From the NCBI GenBank assembly GCA_014905825.1, contig JACGCN010000010.1:1-64000 (forward strand): a stretch of DNA of 64,000 bases, given 5' to 3'. A program made the translations under genes and the position numbers. Shown here piece by piece: positions 12,885 through 25,370 of the stretch. The first letter of the stretch is position 1. The number at the start of each line of letters is the position of its first letter. The notes below the pieces were generated by a model, which saw only the letters and a program-made list of their open reading frames with translations, was not told the origin of the DNA and made no database searches. This DNA is from Lyophyllum atratum (taxonomy: Eukaryota; Basidiomycota; Agaricomycetes; Agaricales; Lyophyllaceae).

Positions 12885-13453
12885 GTTCGGGTGTGAGGAG
12901 ATGGACCCTTACTTTGCAGCACCGGGACCTTGCTCGAGATACCGTTTCATGGTGAGTATCTATGGCCTGTATTGCCGGATTACAACGAGGCTGAGCACAC
13001 CCTCGAATATTCGAGTTCAGTGGCCCTCTCTTCGTGATTGGTTGCTGGTTTATAGCTTAGGGGCGGATGATACAGGTTGACGTGTGGGAAGGTCAAAAAT
13101 CGATATGATGTTGGTTTTCGCACCTTATGTGAGGGTGTGTACAGTTTGTAGCGGCGTTGAACAAGGCGGGTGGTCACCGGTTATGAGCTGATCGCGAGCT
13201 GGGTTTAAAGCATAACTACCGCCCATGTCGATCGTTCGATTCTTCCTGCTGTGGCTGTGCCGTCAGCGGCTTCCATCTTGGGACGGAAACGGCGCGTAGC
13301 CGCGGCATCTTACTGGACTTCAAGATTATTCAGATGGTTCTCGCATTCCACCTCTGAGTGCAACACGGTGATGTGACTTGTGACTTCGTTTCCTCCTCCC
13401 TGCCACGATACCCCCGGTTCTGCAAGGTTCGTTGAACTGTAAATTGTGCAACG

Positions 13454-14105
13454 ATGAAAGCAGGCATGTATATTTCACAATATCAGTATGGGCTGTCTAA
13501 TTTGACGACGACTCAAAGACTACGAGGATTACGTCTCACTTCCGTTGATGAAGAGTGAGTCGATGCGTTGATTCTTATTGGCGACGCTGCCCTAAAATTG
13601 AGTATACGAGGCGTGAAACGGCCAGCGGATTTGGAAGAGCCAACATCTACGAAAAGGCCCAAGACAGAAGCGACGGATGGAATTTATCTTTTTGAAGAAA
13701 GACGGGAGGATAGGGGTTCGCACAGCGTTGAGGGACTGACGACTGGTGATACGGAGCAGGCAGACGACAGTTCACAGGAGGTTATTCCCATCAGCGACCA
13801 CAAGGTGGCGGTGACAGCGACGGGATGCGATAGTGAGGATGACATTGATGAGTTCACAGATGAGGAGATCGAGGGGCGGCTGGATGATATCGAAGAAGAA
13901 GAAGATCGTGACAGTGATGGTCATGAGGACTCCCAATCAGGCTTTGGTATGTTCTCTTCGTTTCTTATGAATTATCACACAGGCATTGACAGTGAATGAA
14001 TTTTCAGGCCCAGAAGACGCATATAGAAGATGCCTATGCGGCTGTAAGTGGGCACTGGATGCAAATGGGGACGTTATCCGCAAGGGATGTGTGTCCAGGA
14101 ATTGA
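13454..14105 (+). CDS. Small acidic protein with bipartite NLS (180 aa)
   Basis: Three exons: 13454-13554, 13603-13946 and 14008-14105, with introns of 48 and 61 nt in matching phases. The N-terminus is Tyr/Gln/Leu-rich. A bipartite nuclear localisation signal follows (KRPADLEEPTSTKRPKTE), then a long acidic Ser/Asp/Glu tail, and a short Cys-rich end (CLCGCKW...KGC). Family not recognised. The layout fits a small nuclear co-factor. It stands alone on the plus strand between two minus-strand genes. An alternative donor inside the last exon (GTAAGT at about 14044) could change the C-terminus. Confidence 0.5.
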
Positions 14106-15450
14106 TTGTGGACTTGAGCGGCGACTTTAGGCTGGTCGATGCATTTCCTACTTGACGACTCCTGGCAATTTTTATAATAATGCTTCTTGGGCAATTCCTA
14201 CTTTTGTCGTTATAGCTGGTGTGCGGGAGGAGGCTAGATGAGATTAACGAGACGCTCTCCAGAGGTGCGCATGGTTGGAATCCCCTCATCAGGGTGTGTG
14301 GCGTCCTTGGAGGCAATCAGTAAATTGGGAAACAGGAATTTTGTATCTAGAACATCGGACACGCACAATGACTCTTAATGCCACCGCTCCGCGGCTACCG
14401 TCATTGCGGAACAACCGTTATTGACATGCGACGCGCTCCGAAGTTTCGGTTACGGGAGAGAAATGATGAAGACGCCATCGTGGTGGGCGGATTGGAATAC
14501 AGGCAGCCAATTTCCCAATGTGGCGGGAAGCAAATGTGGGATGGTCGAAACACGTTGAAGCAGCATCTATGTTTCTTCGCTTCTTTGGTTGAAGGATGCT
14601 AGCCTGGGGATCACACCGAGAACGTTCCTGTACTCCGGATGTATCCCATCCATGGCGTAAGCGCGTGTAGAAACCGGGGGTCCCGCGAGATGGAGGGATC
14701 AGCGAGGATTCTGTGTTCATTGGATGTGTTGATGCAGGGCTCCTTACCAGCGTGATTTCGGAATTGAGTGTAAAGAATTATTCGCTGTGCCTTACCGATG
14801 AAGAAGCCAACAGTCTTAAGAGCGTCGATGATGACGACTTGTAAATGGTTCCGTTCGGCCGGGAGACATTGCAGCGGGGGTCAAAGGAGTTGGGTTCTAC
14901 ATTGTGTCACGTTATGATGTCTGATGGGAAGGCATGGAAGACTGAGCCCGATTTGCAAGCTCCTCGGAGGATGCCACCGACGGCGATAAGCAGAATCGCC
15001 CGGTCGACAATGAGGTCAGGAGGTCGGGGTTGTTTGATTGAAGCTGCGGTTCCGCTTTGAGACACCTACCTTGTCGATCAAAACGCGCTTCCAGGTGCGG
15101 AGCCGGATCTGTGCGCTGTCGGGGATAAGATAAAAAGTGTCCGACGTGTGGTCAAACATACGTAGTGGGGGACCATTTTTTCTTCTTACAACAAATTGTT
15201 TAAAGATTGCGGGCGTGCTATTGGAATGCATTTTGGAGAACCCATTACACGTGTGTCTCAACGAGATCAAAGAAGGGTTCAACAAAGCAGTGTATTGATT
15301 TGCATTGATGCGACGCAGCATCAAACGAAGCGGTGGAAGCAGGAGCGGGAATATGCGACAGAGTACGAAGAAAAGCGTTCAAATGCGTACGGGGTAGAGA
15401 GTAGGGGAAACACAGGTATGAGGGGAACGAGCGACTTTAACGGGCAACTT
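14106..15450. other. Mostly non-coding, possible gene relic on minus strand
   Basis: No full gene was found. On the minus strand, 15229-15063 reads as an open segment starting at an ATG (MHSNSTPAIFKQFV) that ends at a GTAGGT donor. A second plausible segment (PDLIVDRAILLIAVGGILRG) ends at a stop at about 14915. The reading frames do not join cleanly at the available acceptors, so this is either a degraded gene or a mis-joined model. The rest holds only short unsupported frames. Confidence 0.3.
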
Positions 15451-16876
15451 TCAAAGCCATGCCTCTATCCACGCTGCTTCCATTGTCGCCTCAAACTCGT
15501 GGATGAGAGCTGGTGCCGAGTCGCGTGTGGGGATCCATTCGAGGTGAAGTGGTTCTGGTAAGTGGAAACGTCGAGTCGCTTGGCGGAGCTCCATAGCGAG
15601 TTCTTGGATTACAAGGGTGTTATGAGCAACGAGCTGGGGAAAGTGCGAGACGGTGAGTGTTATATGGAGCGCGATCGTTATTTTTGGGGGTAGGGGCTTG
15701 TGGAGTACTGGAACGATGGTGGATATGAGATGTCGAATGTACAGGGAGTATGGGTGCAAATTGACGTATTCGAATATAACGGATGTGACATTGCCTGGGA
15801 ATACCAGGATCGGGGGTGCCTCCGCTGTAACTTTAGATTAAGTGTGAAGATTAAGTGAAAAGGTGCGGTGACTTACCAGGCCGCGGCACAGATTGAAGCT
15901 TGTTGAACACCCAATGGATGCGTTGCAGAGTGTCCTGTGCCAGATTGCTCATGAGATTGGCAGCGGCAATATCCCCTGGTGCTTGGCCGTGAATGTGTAG
16001 TGAGCGTAACCTAGTGAAGGTAATAGCAGAGCGCGGCGAGGTGGAGTGATAGAGTAGCAGTAAGAAGCTCTGGATGCTTTTAGAGTCAACGTGAAGTTCT
16101 TGACAGACGCCAAGGTCAGCCGCGGCGGCGATGGGCCAGCAGTGGTCTGTGTCTCTCCATTTTGCAAAGGAGAAGCGGTCGGTGATATCAAGTACGTATT
16201 CGAATGTGCTGTCGTAGTCCTCTTCGCCACTCTCCAAAATGAATTGTCGCGTCGTCTGATGTACCGCCTCTTCCATCGCTTGTTGACGAACGGGACGTGG
16301 AACGACAGGGAGTGTTGCCCTCTCAAGGTCCTCATTTCGGCTATAGTCACAGGAGATGCCGGACAGGGCAAGGTTACGAAGAGATGGGAGCCCTGCGATC
16401 CAGGAAATCGGAATTGCCCAAACTCCACCCACGACGCGTAGGTCTTGAACGCCACATCGTTGCACGAGCAGGAATACAGCCTTGATGAGCGATGACATGG
16501 GGCTGGGGTGTATCTCTTCAGTAAATCTCAGCTCGACTGACGAGACTCGGTCCAATTTCCCGAATGAAGGGAACGCGAGGCGGGAATTAGGGATTCGCTG
16601 GGAACATAATATGGTGATAGAACGGATGTAGGAGCCGATTGCTGGATTATTTTCGATAATCTGGGCCAATGAGTTGTTCACTGCGGGAGAATGAGAGTCT
16701 GTGGGGTTGTGGGGAACTACCCTATATGTAACGTTGGCGAACGCAGTTTGTTGGGCCTTCCGTCGGAATTGGCGACCGACCATGGCCCATGTACTGTTCT
16801 CCGCATCAAGAGAGTGAATGAGGTGAATAATATCATAAGGGAGCTTGGGGGGGCTTTCCTCTACGGACAAGGGCAT
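15451..16876 (-). CDS. F-box-like protein, 457 aa
   Basis: Two exons, 16876-15877 and 15824-15451, separated by a 52-nt intron (GTAAGT...ACAG) with correct phase. The N-terminus, PPKLPYDIIHLIHSL...F...A, fits the F-box-like fold used to bind Skp1 in SCF ubiquitin ligases. The remainder is Leu-rich with irregular repeats (LPSLRNLALSG, FTRLRSLHIHG), typical of mushroom F-box/LRR-like proteins that recognise substrates. The substrate is unknown. It reads as intact. F-box-like genes are hugely expanded in Agaricomycetes, so its presence in the island may be incidental. Confidence 0.65.
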
Positions 16877-16894
16877 TATTTCGGGGCGATGTAA

Positions 16895-17675
16895 AAGAAT
16901 TTTGCGGAGGGGAAGGTGGTGGCTTCAAACATGGACAAATAGTATTCTGAATTTAGATTCTTTTTTGTGGCCTGGCAAAGAAGTCGGGATTCCAGCTAGC
17001 CAATTGCGCTCGTGGCCTTGAAGGCACGATGACTCATGTAAAGTTTCTATAACGCAAAGCGCCGACCTAGTAGTCCAGAACAGGTTCGAGCAAACTGTAC
17101 CTGGAATAGTGTGTTGGCGCGAGTATTAATGGCGCCTTGGTACCGCGATGTGATACTAAAATGCGCGGGGCCCTTTATCAATTTTATTGGTGGCGGGTCC
17201 GCGCTCCCCAGGTAACAGAAAACTTACCCGTGCATGGGGTGGACAAGGGAAGTGCGGATTTTAAATCGTAACGGCGCATCAAAGATTCTAGTGCACGGAT
17301 AACCTGTAGCTAAGTCGATAGTTGACGCGGGAAATGGGCGGCGTAGGAGCGTCTGAAAAGACGCTCGTGTGATGGGGTACTTTACCTGTGAAATAACAAG
17401 TGCATTGCGTGTTCCGGTTTAGGAAGTCATGCGGTGGTACCTGTTTGGGAAGTCATGCGGTGGTTCCTGTTTGGGAAGTCATGCTGTGTTGTGATGGTGC
17501 TCTTCCAGTTTGGGAAGTCATGCTCTGTGACGTGCGGATCCCCTGAGGCGTCAACGACTCGTTGGTATAAATTATCCATCGTACGAGGTTATTGGCTCAG
17601 TAACCCTAATGACATAAAGACTACAGAAGAAGCGTGTGCAGTTTATAGCAGAGGAGAGAAAAAGCGATGAGACCA
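16895..17675. other. Intergenic region with minisatellite
   Basis: No gene is supported between the F-box-like gene and the C2H2 gene. The stretch at 17421-17530 holds the tandem repeat listed separately. Confidence 0.5.
17421..17530 (+). repeat. Degenerate minisatellite with GGAAGTCATG core
   Basis: Four spaced copies of a TTTGGGAAGTCATG core (the first reads TTTAGGAAGTCATG). The first two units are 27 bp long and the later ones are longer and irregular. The core resembles that of the 23-bp minisatellite at 4455-4600 (TTTATGGAAGTCAG). Confidence 0.8.
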
Positions 17676-19356
17676 TCAGGAACAACAATCTACGGAGGAG
17701 GTACGAGGTCTGAGCACAACGAACGTTAGCAGTTGAAATGATAATAATGATTCCTGCTTGCCATCGAGTGTCAGCGCGCCCGAGGGAAGAGCGCCTTGTT
17801 CTTGCAAACAAAGGTATGCGTAGACAATGGCGACCAAGTTCGAGATCTTCCGGTTCGGAGTGAATGTGCTCGCGGGTTTGATCAACCACTTCGCGAAAAC
17901 GCTGGTACCTATGAGGAGGGTGTGGTCAACATGTAGGAAGCCAAAAACCGCCTCACGCAGCGGCGTGCATCTCCAAATTAGGTAGCTGATACCGCGCCAG
18001 AAATCCTGATGCGTGTGCTCCGAACACCTGCGCCCGGTGTCCTGCTCATGGTGACCAAGCGCCGGGTACGGAACCGGGCACCAACAGGTCCAGCACGCGA
18101 GTATATTACATTGACGATCGTTCATCTGCCGCCTGAACTGCGTGTAATAATGGGAGTCCTTGCTTCGCAAAGGGTAGTCGCAGAAGCGGAGTTGGGTGTG
18201 ATGGTCTTGGTTTTCCTGCTGCAGCACATAGTGCGCAACGCATGCGTCCTTCATAGCCATTACCATTGGTGTGACGTACTTGAGGATCGCATCGCTGGTA
18301 GGAGCCGCAGAAAAAACAGTCGACGGGATGATGGGAAGAATAGGGTCGGGAGTGGGTGAGGAATAGAAGTCTGGAGAAACGGGTGAGGAATGCGCTGCGA
18401 CGGAAGATGGCCCGCTGGAGGCAGATGTGTCCATATTCCATGGGTCGTTGTTCACAATGGGGGAGGAAGGAACACGATAACCAGGGGGGGGTCGAGCTGA
18501 GGTAGGTATTCGAGGCATTTCGGCCTTGGTGGAGAACGGGGTCATAGGTGTGTATCGGCTTCTTGTGTTCGCAGGTGTTTCCCATTCCATCTTGCGCTTA
18601 GCGCGCTGCATGACTGGGGTGGTGACCTGCCCAATCAAAGACGTAAGGGTTGTACTAGGATCGGTAGGGATGTCTTGGGTGCCCTGTGATGTAGAGTCGT
18701 TAAGAAGAGGTACGCATGCCGTACTGTCAAGTGCAAACCTGGCCATGGGCAGAACGGAGGTGTTCATAGAGGTCCGCTGGTTTGTGCGTTACGTCGCATG
18801 GCGTGATTGGACATGGGAGCCTTCTGGTGATGGGGTCACGAGTGAGGAGAAACAACCGTCCTGTGGTATACTGATTAGCGTTTTCCGACTCCGATGAGGT
18901 ATTCATACTCTTACCAAGTACGGCGAATCCTACGATAGGGTCGTCGTTGTGGGTGGCTAGATGATCAGACATGGCATTGTCGTCGGGAAAGCGGGCGTCG
19001 CATGCTGGGCATGTCACGCTAAATGAGATTTCAATGAGCGGCGAAAAACTTCGGTGCCATACGCGACTTACAAGCCTAGGGTACCATTTGAAGCCATATG
19101 AGCGTGAGTACGGATGTCGAGCGTAGAGTGAATGTTTGGAGGAGGTGAAAAACGGGATGAGGCGCAAGAACGATTTCCTCGGAGGATGTCCTTCATATAG
19201 CTCCCGTGAAAAAGAAGAAAAAAGGCCAGCATCATAGTGTCGTCACCTTGTAGAAGTTCTGACAAGAAGGATCAACGCTGTCTGTTCCTCGACGATCTGG
19301 AAGGTGTGGTTGAGCGGATCATCCAGTTCACCGTAGATGCATGTCACATTGAACAT
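17676..19356 (-). CDS. C2H2 zinc-finger protein with Cys/Trp module
   Basis: The first exon starts at ATG 19356 and encodes MFNVTCIYGELDDP...EEQTALILLVR. The following exon boundary is uncertain. Then a chain joins cleanly: ...TLGF|VTCPACDARFPDDNAMSDH (a C2H2 finger with H at a TH end), a 53-nt intron, then RLFLLTRDPITRRLPCPI...HLRSAHGQ (second C2H2 finger), a weaker GTTTGC donor, and a long last exon. The last exon is Ser/Pro-rich, then helical (YVTPMVMAMKDACVAHYVLQ), and ends in a second Cys/His module with CWTCWCPVPYP and GHHE. A similar C-x-x-C-W-x-P...GH...C arrangement ends the neighbouring helicase protein. Located ~200 bp downstream of that helicase gene and on the same strand, so the two probably act together. 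Function is inferred as DNA or chromatin binding. The C-terminal ~60 codons may contain an unrecognised intron. Confidence 0.55.
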
Positions 19357-19558
19357 CTTCTATGCCGCAAAAAACGGAAATGGCATGTGATATAGGAAAT
19401 CGGGGAGGACGGGGGAGCTATTGGCGATTCAAAGTCACGGCAGGTTATTGATAGACCTTGTCGCCTATTTGACGCCCTGGATGTGGGTGCGCTTACAGCT
19501 TTACCAGTAGATCTCGATCATTTGCATTGTGTGCGCACTACCTGTACATGCGGTAATA

Positions 19559-22500
19559 CTATGGATCTACCTCCATGATCTTCATGTCGAGCGTTCTGTA
19601 CACCCGGTAGAACTCGGTGACGAAGCGGACAGGATTCGGGACCTGTGCATGTGAGGTGGGGGCGATCGCAAGCCAGTCCCTTAACTGCGCCGGTGTGTTC
19701 CAATTGTCGATATTCACCCCTACCCTCTCCGCAATGACGTCTAGAACAGGGTGTGCTGCACCTGGTTTGTGAGCAGCGATTATAGATATAACAGTGGGGA
19801 TGATCGACGGGACGGTGGCATGATGCGGACAGTAATCAGTGTTTCCCCCCTCTCCGCGTCCGTAAGATTTGTGACCGAAGTTACCACGAAATGGAATCCA
19901 GCATATGTAGCACATGGGCCAAAAGTCCCGATCATGAAATCGACCTTTGCGGATAATGTCACTCCAAAGCTTGTAATACGGTGTGCGTGTGTGTTGGTGT
20001 GGCCCACGGACTTCGAGATTTCCTTCAACCCAGCAGTCTGGGCACCCGACGGCGACGATTTGGTCGATGGCTTCTTTGAGTTCTTGGAGATCATCCTCTC
20101 CGTTTTGCATTTCTTGAGCGACGAGCTGGCCGTTTGTTGCGACAGACAGGAGCCGCGGTATGACAAGGTTTGTTGATCCCTGCTTTGGAACATGGGTGGA
20201 TTGACCTCTGACTGCTTGGTTGTGATTGATCAATGTGGTGGGTTGGGACTGCGGGGGACGATTCATGGGTAGAGAAGCAAGCGGCGCATCGAATCGTAGG
20301 CGGTCGGGGGTGCGGACGTCGTCCCCAGGGGCCTAATAAACGATTAGGTGGGCAATAGGCATCATAGGGGTACTCACGAGGCTAGCGGCTAAGCAATTGT
20401 CGCAAAGAGGTGCTCCACCAAGCGAAGCACACGAATACGATACGCCATTCACCGGGGCGAACTCTAGAAGTCGGCACATGCGCGTAGTCAGGAATTCGCC
20501 CATGGGTATCAAGCCGGTGTGGTCGCCGCCTTCTTCACTGTCTTCAAAGATGGAAGGCTTCCTTGACCAGAAGAGATTAGAGTGCGCAAGCTTTCCGTCT
20601 CGCCCTGCGCGCCCCACCTCTTGTACGAAATACAAGATGCCGCGAACTTCGTAATGAATCACATGTCGCACTTTGGGATAATCGATTCCCTGTCCAAAGC
20701 ACAACGTCGCAATCATCCAGCGGTCCTTGGGCTGCGTGCCTTCCCGCCACACGTGCGTCAGGTGCGCCTTGATCTTGTCATTCTCATGTTGCTTTTCATC
20801 TAGTGACATTGCGCCAGCATTCCCGATGATATCGCTCACGTAAAAGTTGAATCCAAGCTTTTCACTAAGTGCCCTGGCGTCGGTGGCATTTCTGCAGTAA
20901 ATGAGTCCTCGGTCCTCGGGACCTAGCTCAATGCTATCGGTTAAACGATGTATATGGTCGGGGATGTCATCGCGCTCGGGGACGTGTTCCACGGTGTACT
21001 GAATATTCTTCCGCACACTGGGAGCCCGTATCTCGTGTACGAGATCACGAGGTATCTTCATTCTGAAACATAAGAGGTCGACGGAGTGGGGGAAAATAGT
21101 GGCAGATAGGAACGTGATGGGCTTGCCGACGCTCGTGAGGTACTTGAAGAGATTGAAACATGTTCGGTAGTCTGAGGTGTACGTATGGTGAGCCTCGTCT
21201 ACGAAAATACGCTTGAGCCTATAGCGCGAAGCACGACTGAAATTCAGGAAGTGTTCACTCCCAGCATGTTCGGCGGAAACCAACACTATACGCGACTTGG
21301 CGCCGTCAACATTGGGATATATGCCACCGTCGATGTGTGTAGCAGCGACCCTCCTGTACATATCTTGTACTAGGGCCTTGAGGGGGAGGATGACGATATA
21401 CAGATCCTGTGGGTTGAGGAGGGCAGAGGCTAGAAACGCGAACGTTTTTCCACTTCCAGTTGGAAGTATGGCAATGACATGCCTGCCGCTTTGACAGGCT
21501 TGGATAACGTCAGCCTGCTCGGGACAGCTCCACTTCAGTTCAGTTCCATGGGGAAGCAGTGGTGCAAGGCGCGCGAGGAGCTTGGGATGCACCATAATAG
21601 AATGGTGCCTGGGGGCTCGACTGTTTGGACTTGGTGTTCCACTGGCGTTGCTGGTCAGGAGGGAGGCGATGAAAGACCCAACTGCTTGGAATCCACTGTC
21701 CAAGCGATCGATTAGCGTGGCTGTTAGCTTTTCCATCGACTTGTCCAGTTCTTCCTTGACGGCGTCGACGATGTTATGGGTAATTGATTCAAGATCATCA
21801 AACATGGCATGCCGTGATTGGTCCGTACCCTGAAAATGTCGATGAGAATGGTGAGCTGAGGTGACGGAGGCTTACTTACCATGCTATGGTCCTTTAATTT
21901 AAGTGTAATGGAAGGATGCAACTTCCCAATACATGCGTGCCATCGGAAGCAAACACGCTGATCTGAAGCAATGGCGGTATGCGAGAATTGGGGTAGGGAG
22001 TTGCTGATTTGGAGGGCATAATGGTCCCCTCCAGTCTCAGTATTATGGTTGTAGGACTCGTGGATGGCCTTGAGATCCTCGTCCTCGGCATCAGGGATGC
22101 CAAAGTCAATATGCCCGATGTTCACCATTATAGTGCACATCACCTGCCTCCAGTCACGAATGCCCATGGCTAAGCCGAAGTTTTGACGCGTGAACAAAGA
22201 AAGTGCTTTCGAGAACTGGTCAGTCTTCATGATTCTTCCGTGCTGCACAAAGACGTGGCTTGCGTAGTTTTCGGCGCTAGCGACATCCATCCCACACAAG
22301 GGGGCCATGTGATACGCGGCTGGATAAACGAATCCAAGCACCAGCAGCAGGAGTCGAGATACATGGAAAGCAGGTGCATGGGCGACGCGGCGTCCCCCAC
22401 CGTGAATGTTGACATTTTTGTCGTAAGAGGGCGCGAAGGTGAGGATGTTGTTGAAAATAAACATGTTGCGGCCACCGTCTTTGTTGTTGGCGAATTTAAG

Positions 22501-25224
22501 ATCATCGCACTCGGTCCCTCGTGCACCGCCTCCCCATGTAGTGGAGGCCAGAACAAATATCAAAGCCACGATTTCGTCGAGGAGCCCAAACCACGCCCAG
22601 AGTTCTATAATTATTGATTGTGAACACTTTCCAAGATCCAGAGACGACATGGCCACTTACTAGCTGTGCCGATCGTTTCACCATGGACAGACTGCAACAA
22701 TTCTGTGTCCCGGGAAAGATGGTGTAGTAGACGGTGCTTAAACTTGTCGAATCCATTGCTACTCTCCTTGAATACCGAATAGCAGATGGTGTCTTTCAGG
22801 GGCTGGTCGCGGTACCAATTCCCAGCGCGCTCCGGACTGGGGTCGAGTCTGGAGTCGATTTCTTTAAGAATATCTTTGTATGCGCAGCCGCGTAGGAGGT
22901 TGACAATGAGAGTCTCGGCGCGCTCCAGACCGGTGGTGATGGAGGCATAGAACACGCTCAGCTGCATTGGGAACCCGTCTATACTGAGTACCGCCTTGTG
23001 AATGTCCCAGCCAAATTTTGGGATTCCTGGTTCCTGCTTCGCCAGTGTCGTAAATAACTTCATGTTCTGGCGGAGCGTATTGAATGTATGCACTTCCCCG
23101 TCGTGCAGGAAGGGTTTGACAAATTCGGTGTAACAGCTTGGGCACCATTAACTTTAATTTTGAACGAAAAGGCTGCGGAAATCTTACGCATGATCAGTGC
23201 GACCCGTAATCGACATCTGGCGGAGTATCTCGCAGCAGGCGGACGCACGGAATCCCCACTGCATCCGGTTTATATTGTGAGGGAACTCCCTAAGAGATTT
23301 CATTGTCCCATATTCATCCTTGAGATGATTCGCTATGAGAAACCGAGTGAATGGGTCATCGCATTCGCGCTGCATTAGCTCTTTGCTGGGAATGGATGCA
23401 ATAGACCAGACGCAGAGGTGTATTCCTTTTACAATGTCCGCGTCGGGGGTCGTCTTATCCGCGAGTAGTTGGTGCAAGCTTGTGAGATTGTCAGTGACAG
23501 TGGGATGTAATGGAACTCGGAAGGTGGTCATCGAATCCAGGATATGGCGTACAAGAAAGGCTAGGAAATTGCTGACATAGTCAGCGTAGTGGATTACAGT
23601 GTTTCCTTCCTGTGGCTTGCCAAATGGTTTTGGGTCTATAGTGCTGGAGATCGTTGAGTGAGTGGCGTATGAGATGGGCTGGAGGGACCTACTGTGTTTC
23701 TGGAGATCGGATCAGACGTCGGGTGAGCACGCTGATCTCGGGGAGTCGCGTCATGACTTCATCATAGTAGCACCTAGTGAGCTGGATCATACGGAACAGT
23801 ACGTGCTCGTGTTCCTTCGCAGAGAGCGCCGATGTGCGCAGCTGTCCGAGATCCACCCCAGAGAGAAGGCAGTCCCACTCCGTCCTCATGAAAATAATAT
23901 GGCGCGCATGCGTGTTGCCAGTAGGGGTATACGTGGCAGGAAGTTCCCCAAGGCCGATGGATTTGCTGTGGGCCAAAATATCAAGAAAAACATCTATTTC
24001 GACCTGTGGTGAGTGCGTGACCTCTATAAACACCCGTTGGTGACGAATCTTGCTGAGGGCCTGACTTGGAACGATCGAGTAGAGTCGCTCGGCTGGTTTC
24101 CAGTGCGGATGGGTGCGGAGGCAGTGCTCATTAAAGCGTTTCTTCCCAGAAAACACTGGCTGGCCCGCGGAGCATGACGGATAGCGACACTTGAATCCGT
24201 CGACAACTTCGATACCTTGAAACGGGGGGATAGGATGTGACGGGAGTTTCACCGGATGATGTGCTTGTAGCTGCTTCAAAAGGTGCTCCAAAATGTCTTT
24301 CCCTGGAAGTCTGCGCTCTGACGGTAGCTTGCGCTGTGTCCCGCGAGCATGGGCGAGGGCGTGTGGATGTATGCGGGAGAAAGGGACCAGAGAGCTGCAG
24401 ACGAGGCAGACTATGCGGTTATACAGCGGATCAATGTATATACTGAACCGCGCCAGTTGTTTGCGAATGGTTTCCGCCACTTCTTCGGGGACGTCTACAT
24501 GGTGTGATGCATCCTCCAATTCATCTTCGTCTTCCCCTCCGGAAACTTCTTCTTCATCCGTGGGTGGAGGACTTTGAGGTTCGCCATCATCGCTAGAACC
24601 ATCCCACAAGGGAGAGATGTTGACTTCGCAGCTGGACGAGGCGTGAACGTCTTCTTCCGGGGTAAGACGATGGTCGCCGGAGATCTCCATTTCGATGTCA
24701 CTAGTAGCTCTGCTCCCCGACGTGTCCGCCGGTTCTGGCATAATTTCCATGTGGACGTATGCAGTTTCGCTGGTGGTTGGGTCACTCGTATCAGTTTCCA
24801 TAGTCATCTCGGGGGCGCTGGCCTTCCGAATTTTGCGAGCTGGTTTCGAATCTAACGGAGGATCGTCATAGAGGGGAGTGTCTGGTGGTGGATGGACTTT
24901 GGCTTGATTTAGTTGGTAAAGTCGAAGGAAGTTGAGTCGTGAGTGGCGCGGATCCCCGCATGGGCAGGGGAGAAGTCCCGTTTCCTCGTCTCTATAAACA
25001 TGTATCGTCTCTCCTGGAATAAACTAGTCAGACATTTGCTCTGTCACTTGCGTTACACCTGCATACCGTGGTACGTGAATGTGTTGAAGGTGGAATGGTA
25101 GTTGGTGTTGTGCGCCTTCTGGCTCTGTTGGTTGAGCTTGGGACGCTTGCAGTTGAGCTTGGAGCATTGAGATCTACAAAAATATGGGCATAGAATATCG
25201 ATACGCAGTTTGAGGTCACTTACG
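19559..25224 (-). CDS. OrsD domain - tyrosine-recombinase-like - RecQ-type helicase fusion
   Basis: Eight exons: (upstream start)-25224, 25173-25059, 25013-23693, 23643-23188, 23136-22661, 22604-21880, 21829-20378 and 20332-19559. All phases agree, giving at least 1,770 aa from ATG 25167; an in-frame 5' exon upstream of 25224 is likely. Domains in order: CPCGDPRHSRLNF motif and acidic region; an OrsD-type (DUF3505-like) zinc region with CLVC...H...H and CRYPSC...H...H; a helical part. A tyrosine-recombinase-like domain follows with TTWGGGARGTE (first Arg), GIRDWRQ (second Arg, with the usual box-II His replaced), and YNHNTETGGDHYAL (His and presumed Tyr nucleophile). A DEAH helicase follows: LPTGSGKTF, VDEAHH, FLSATI, QEVGRAGRDG, with a Cys-rich end. 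The tail has CPDCW, CYICWIPF, GH and CPHH. No frameshift was seen. Related OrsD/RecQ proteins are common and often subtelomeric in mushrooms; the recombinase reading is mine. Confidence 0.75.
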
Positions 25225-25343
25225 AGCGCGGCATTGTGCTTTAATGGATCTAAACCGACAAGCTTTGCCAGCGTAAGGGCTTGTATGCGTGGAAAAAGGT
25301 TGGTAGGGGGATTTTGGGCGACACGGATATGGGTGAGTCAACA

Positions 25344-25370
25344 AAACAAGCTGAATATTCAACTTTGTTT
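25344..25370 (+). promoter_or_regulatory. 27-bp imperfect palindrome, copy 1
   Basis: Arms AAACAA and TTTGTTT flank the perfect palindrome TGAATATTCA. It lies about 180 bp upstream of the first presumed start of the helicase-recombinase gene. An identical 27-bp copy lies at 25656-25682, within a longer diverged duplication of roughly 60 bp. It could be an operator, a recombinase site or a relic; this is inference from symmetry and position. Confidence 0.55.
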
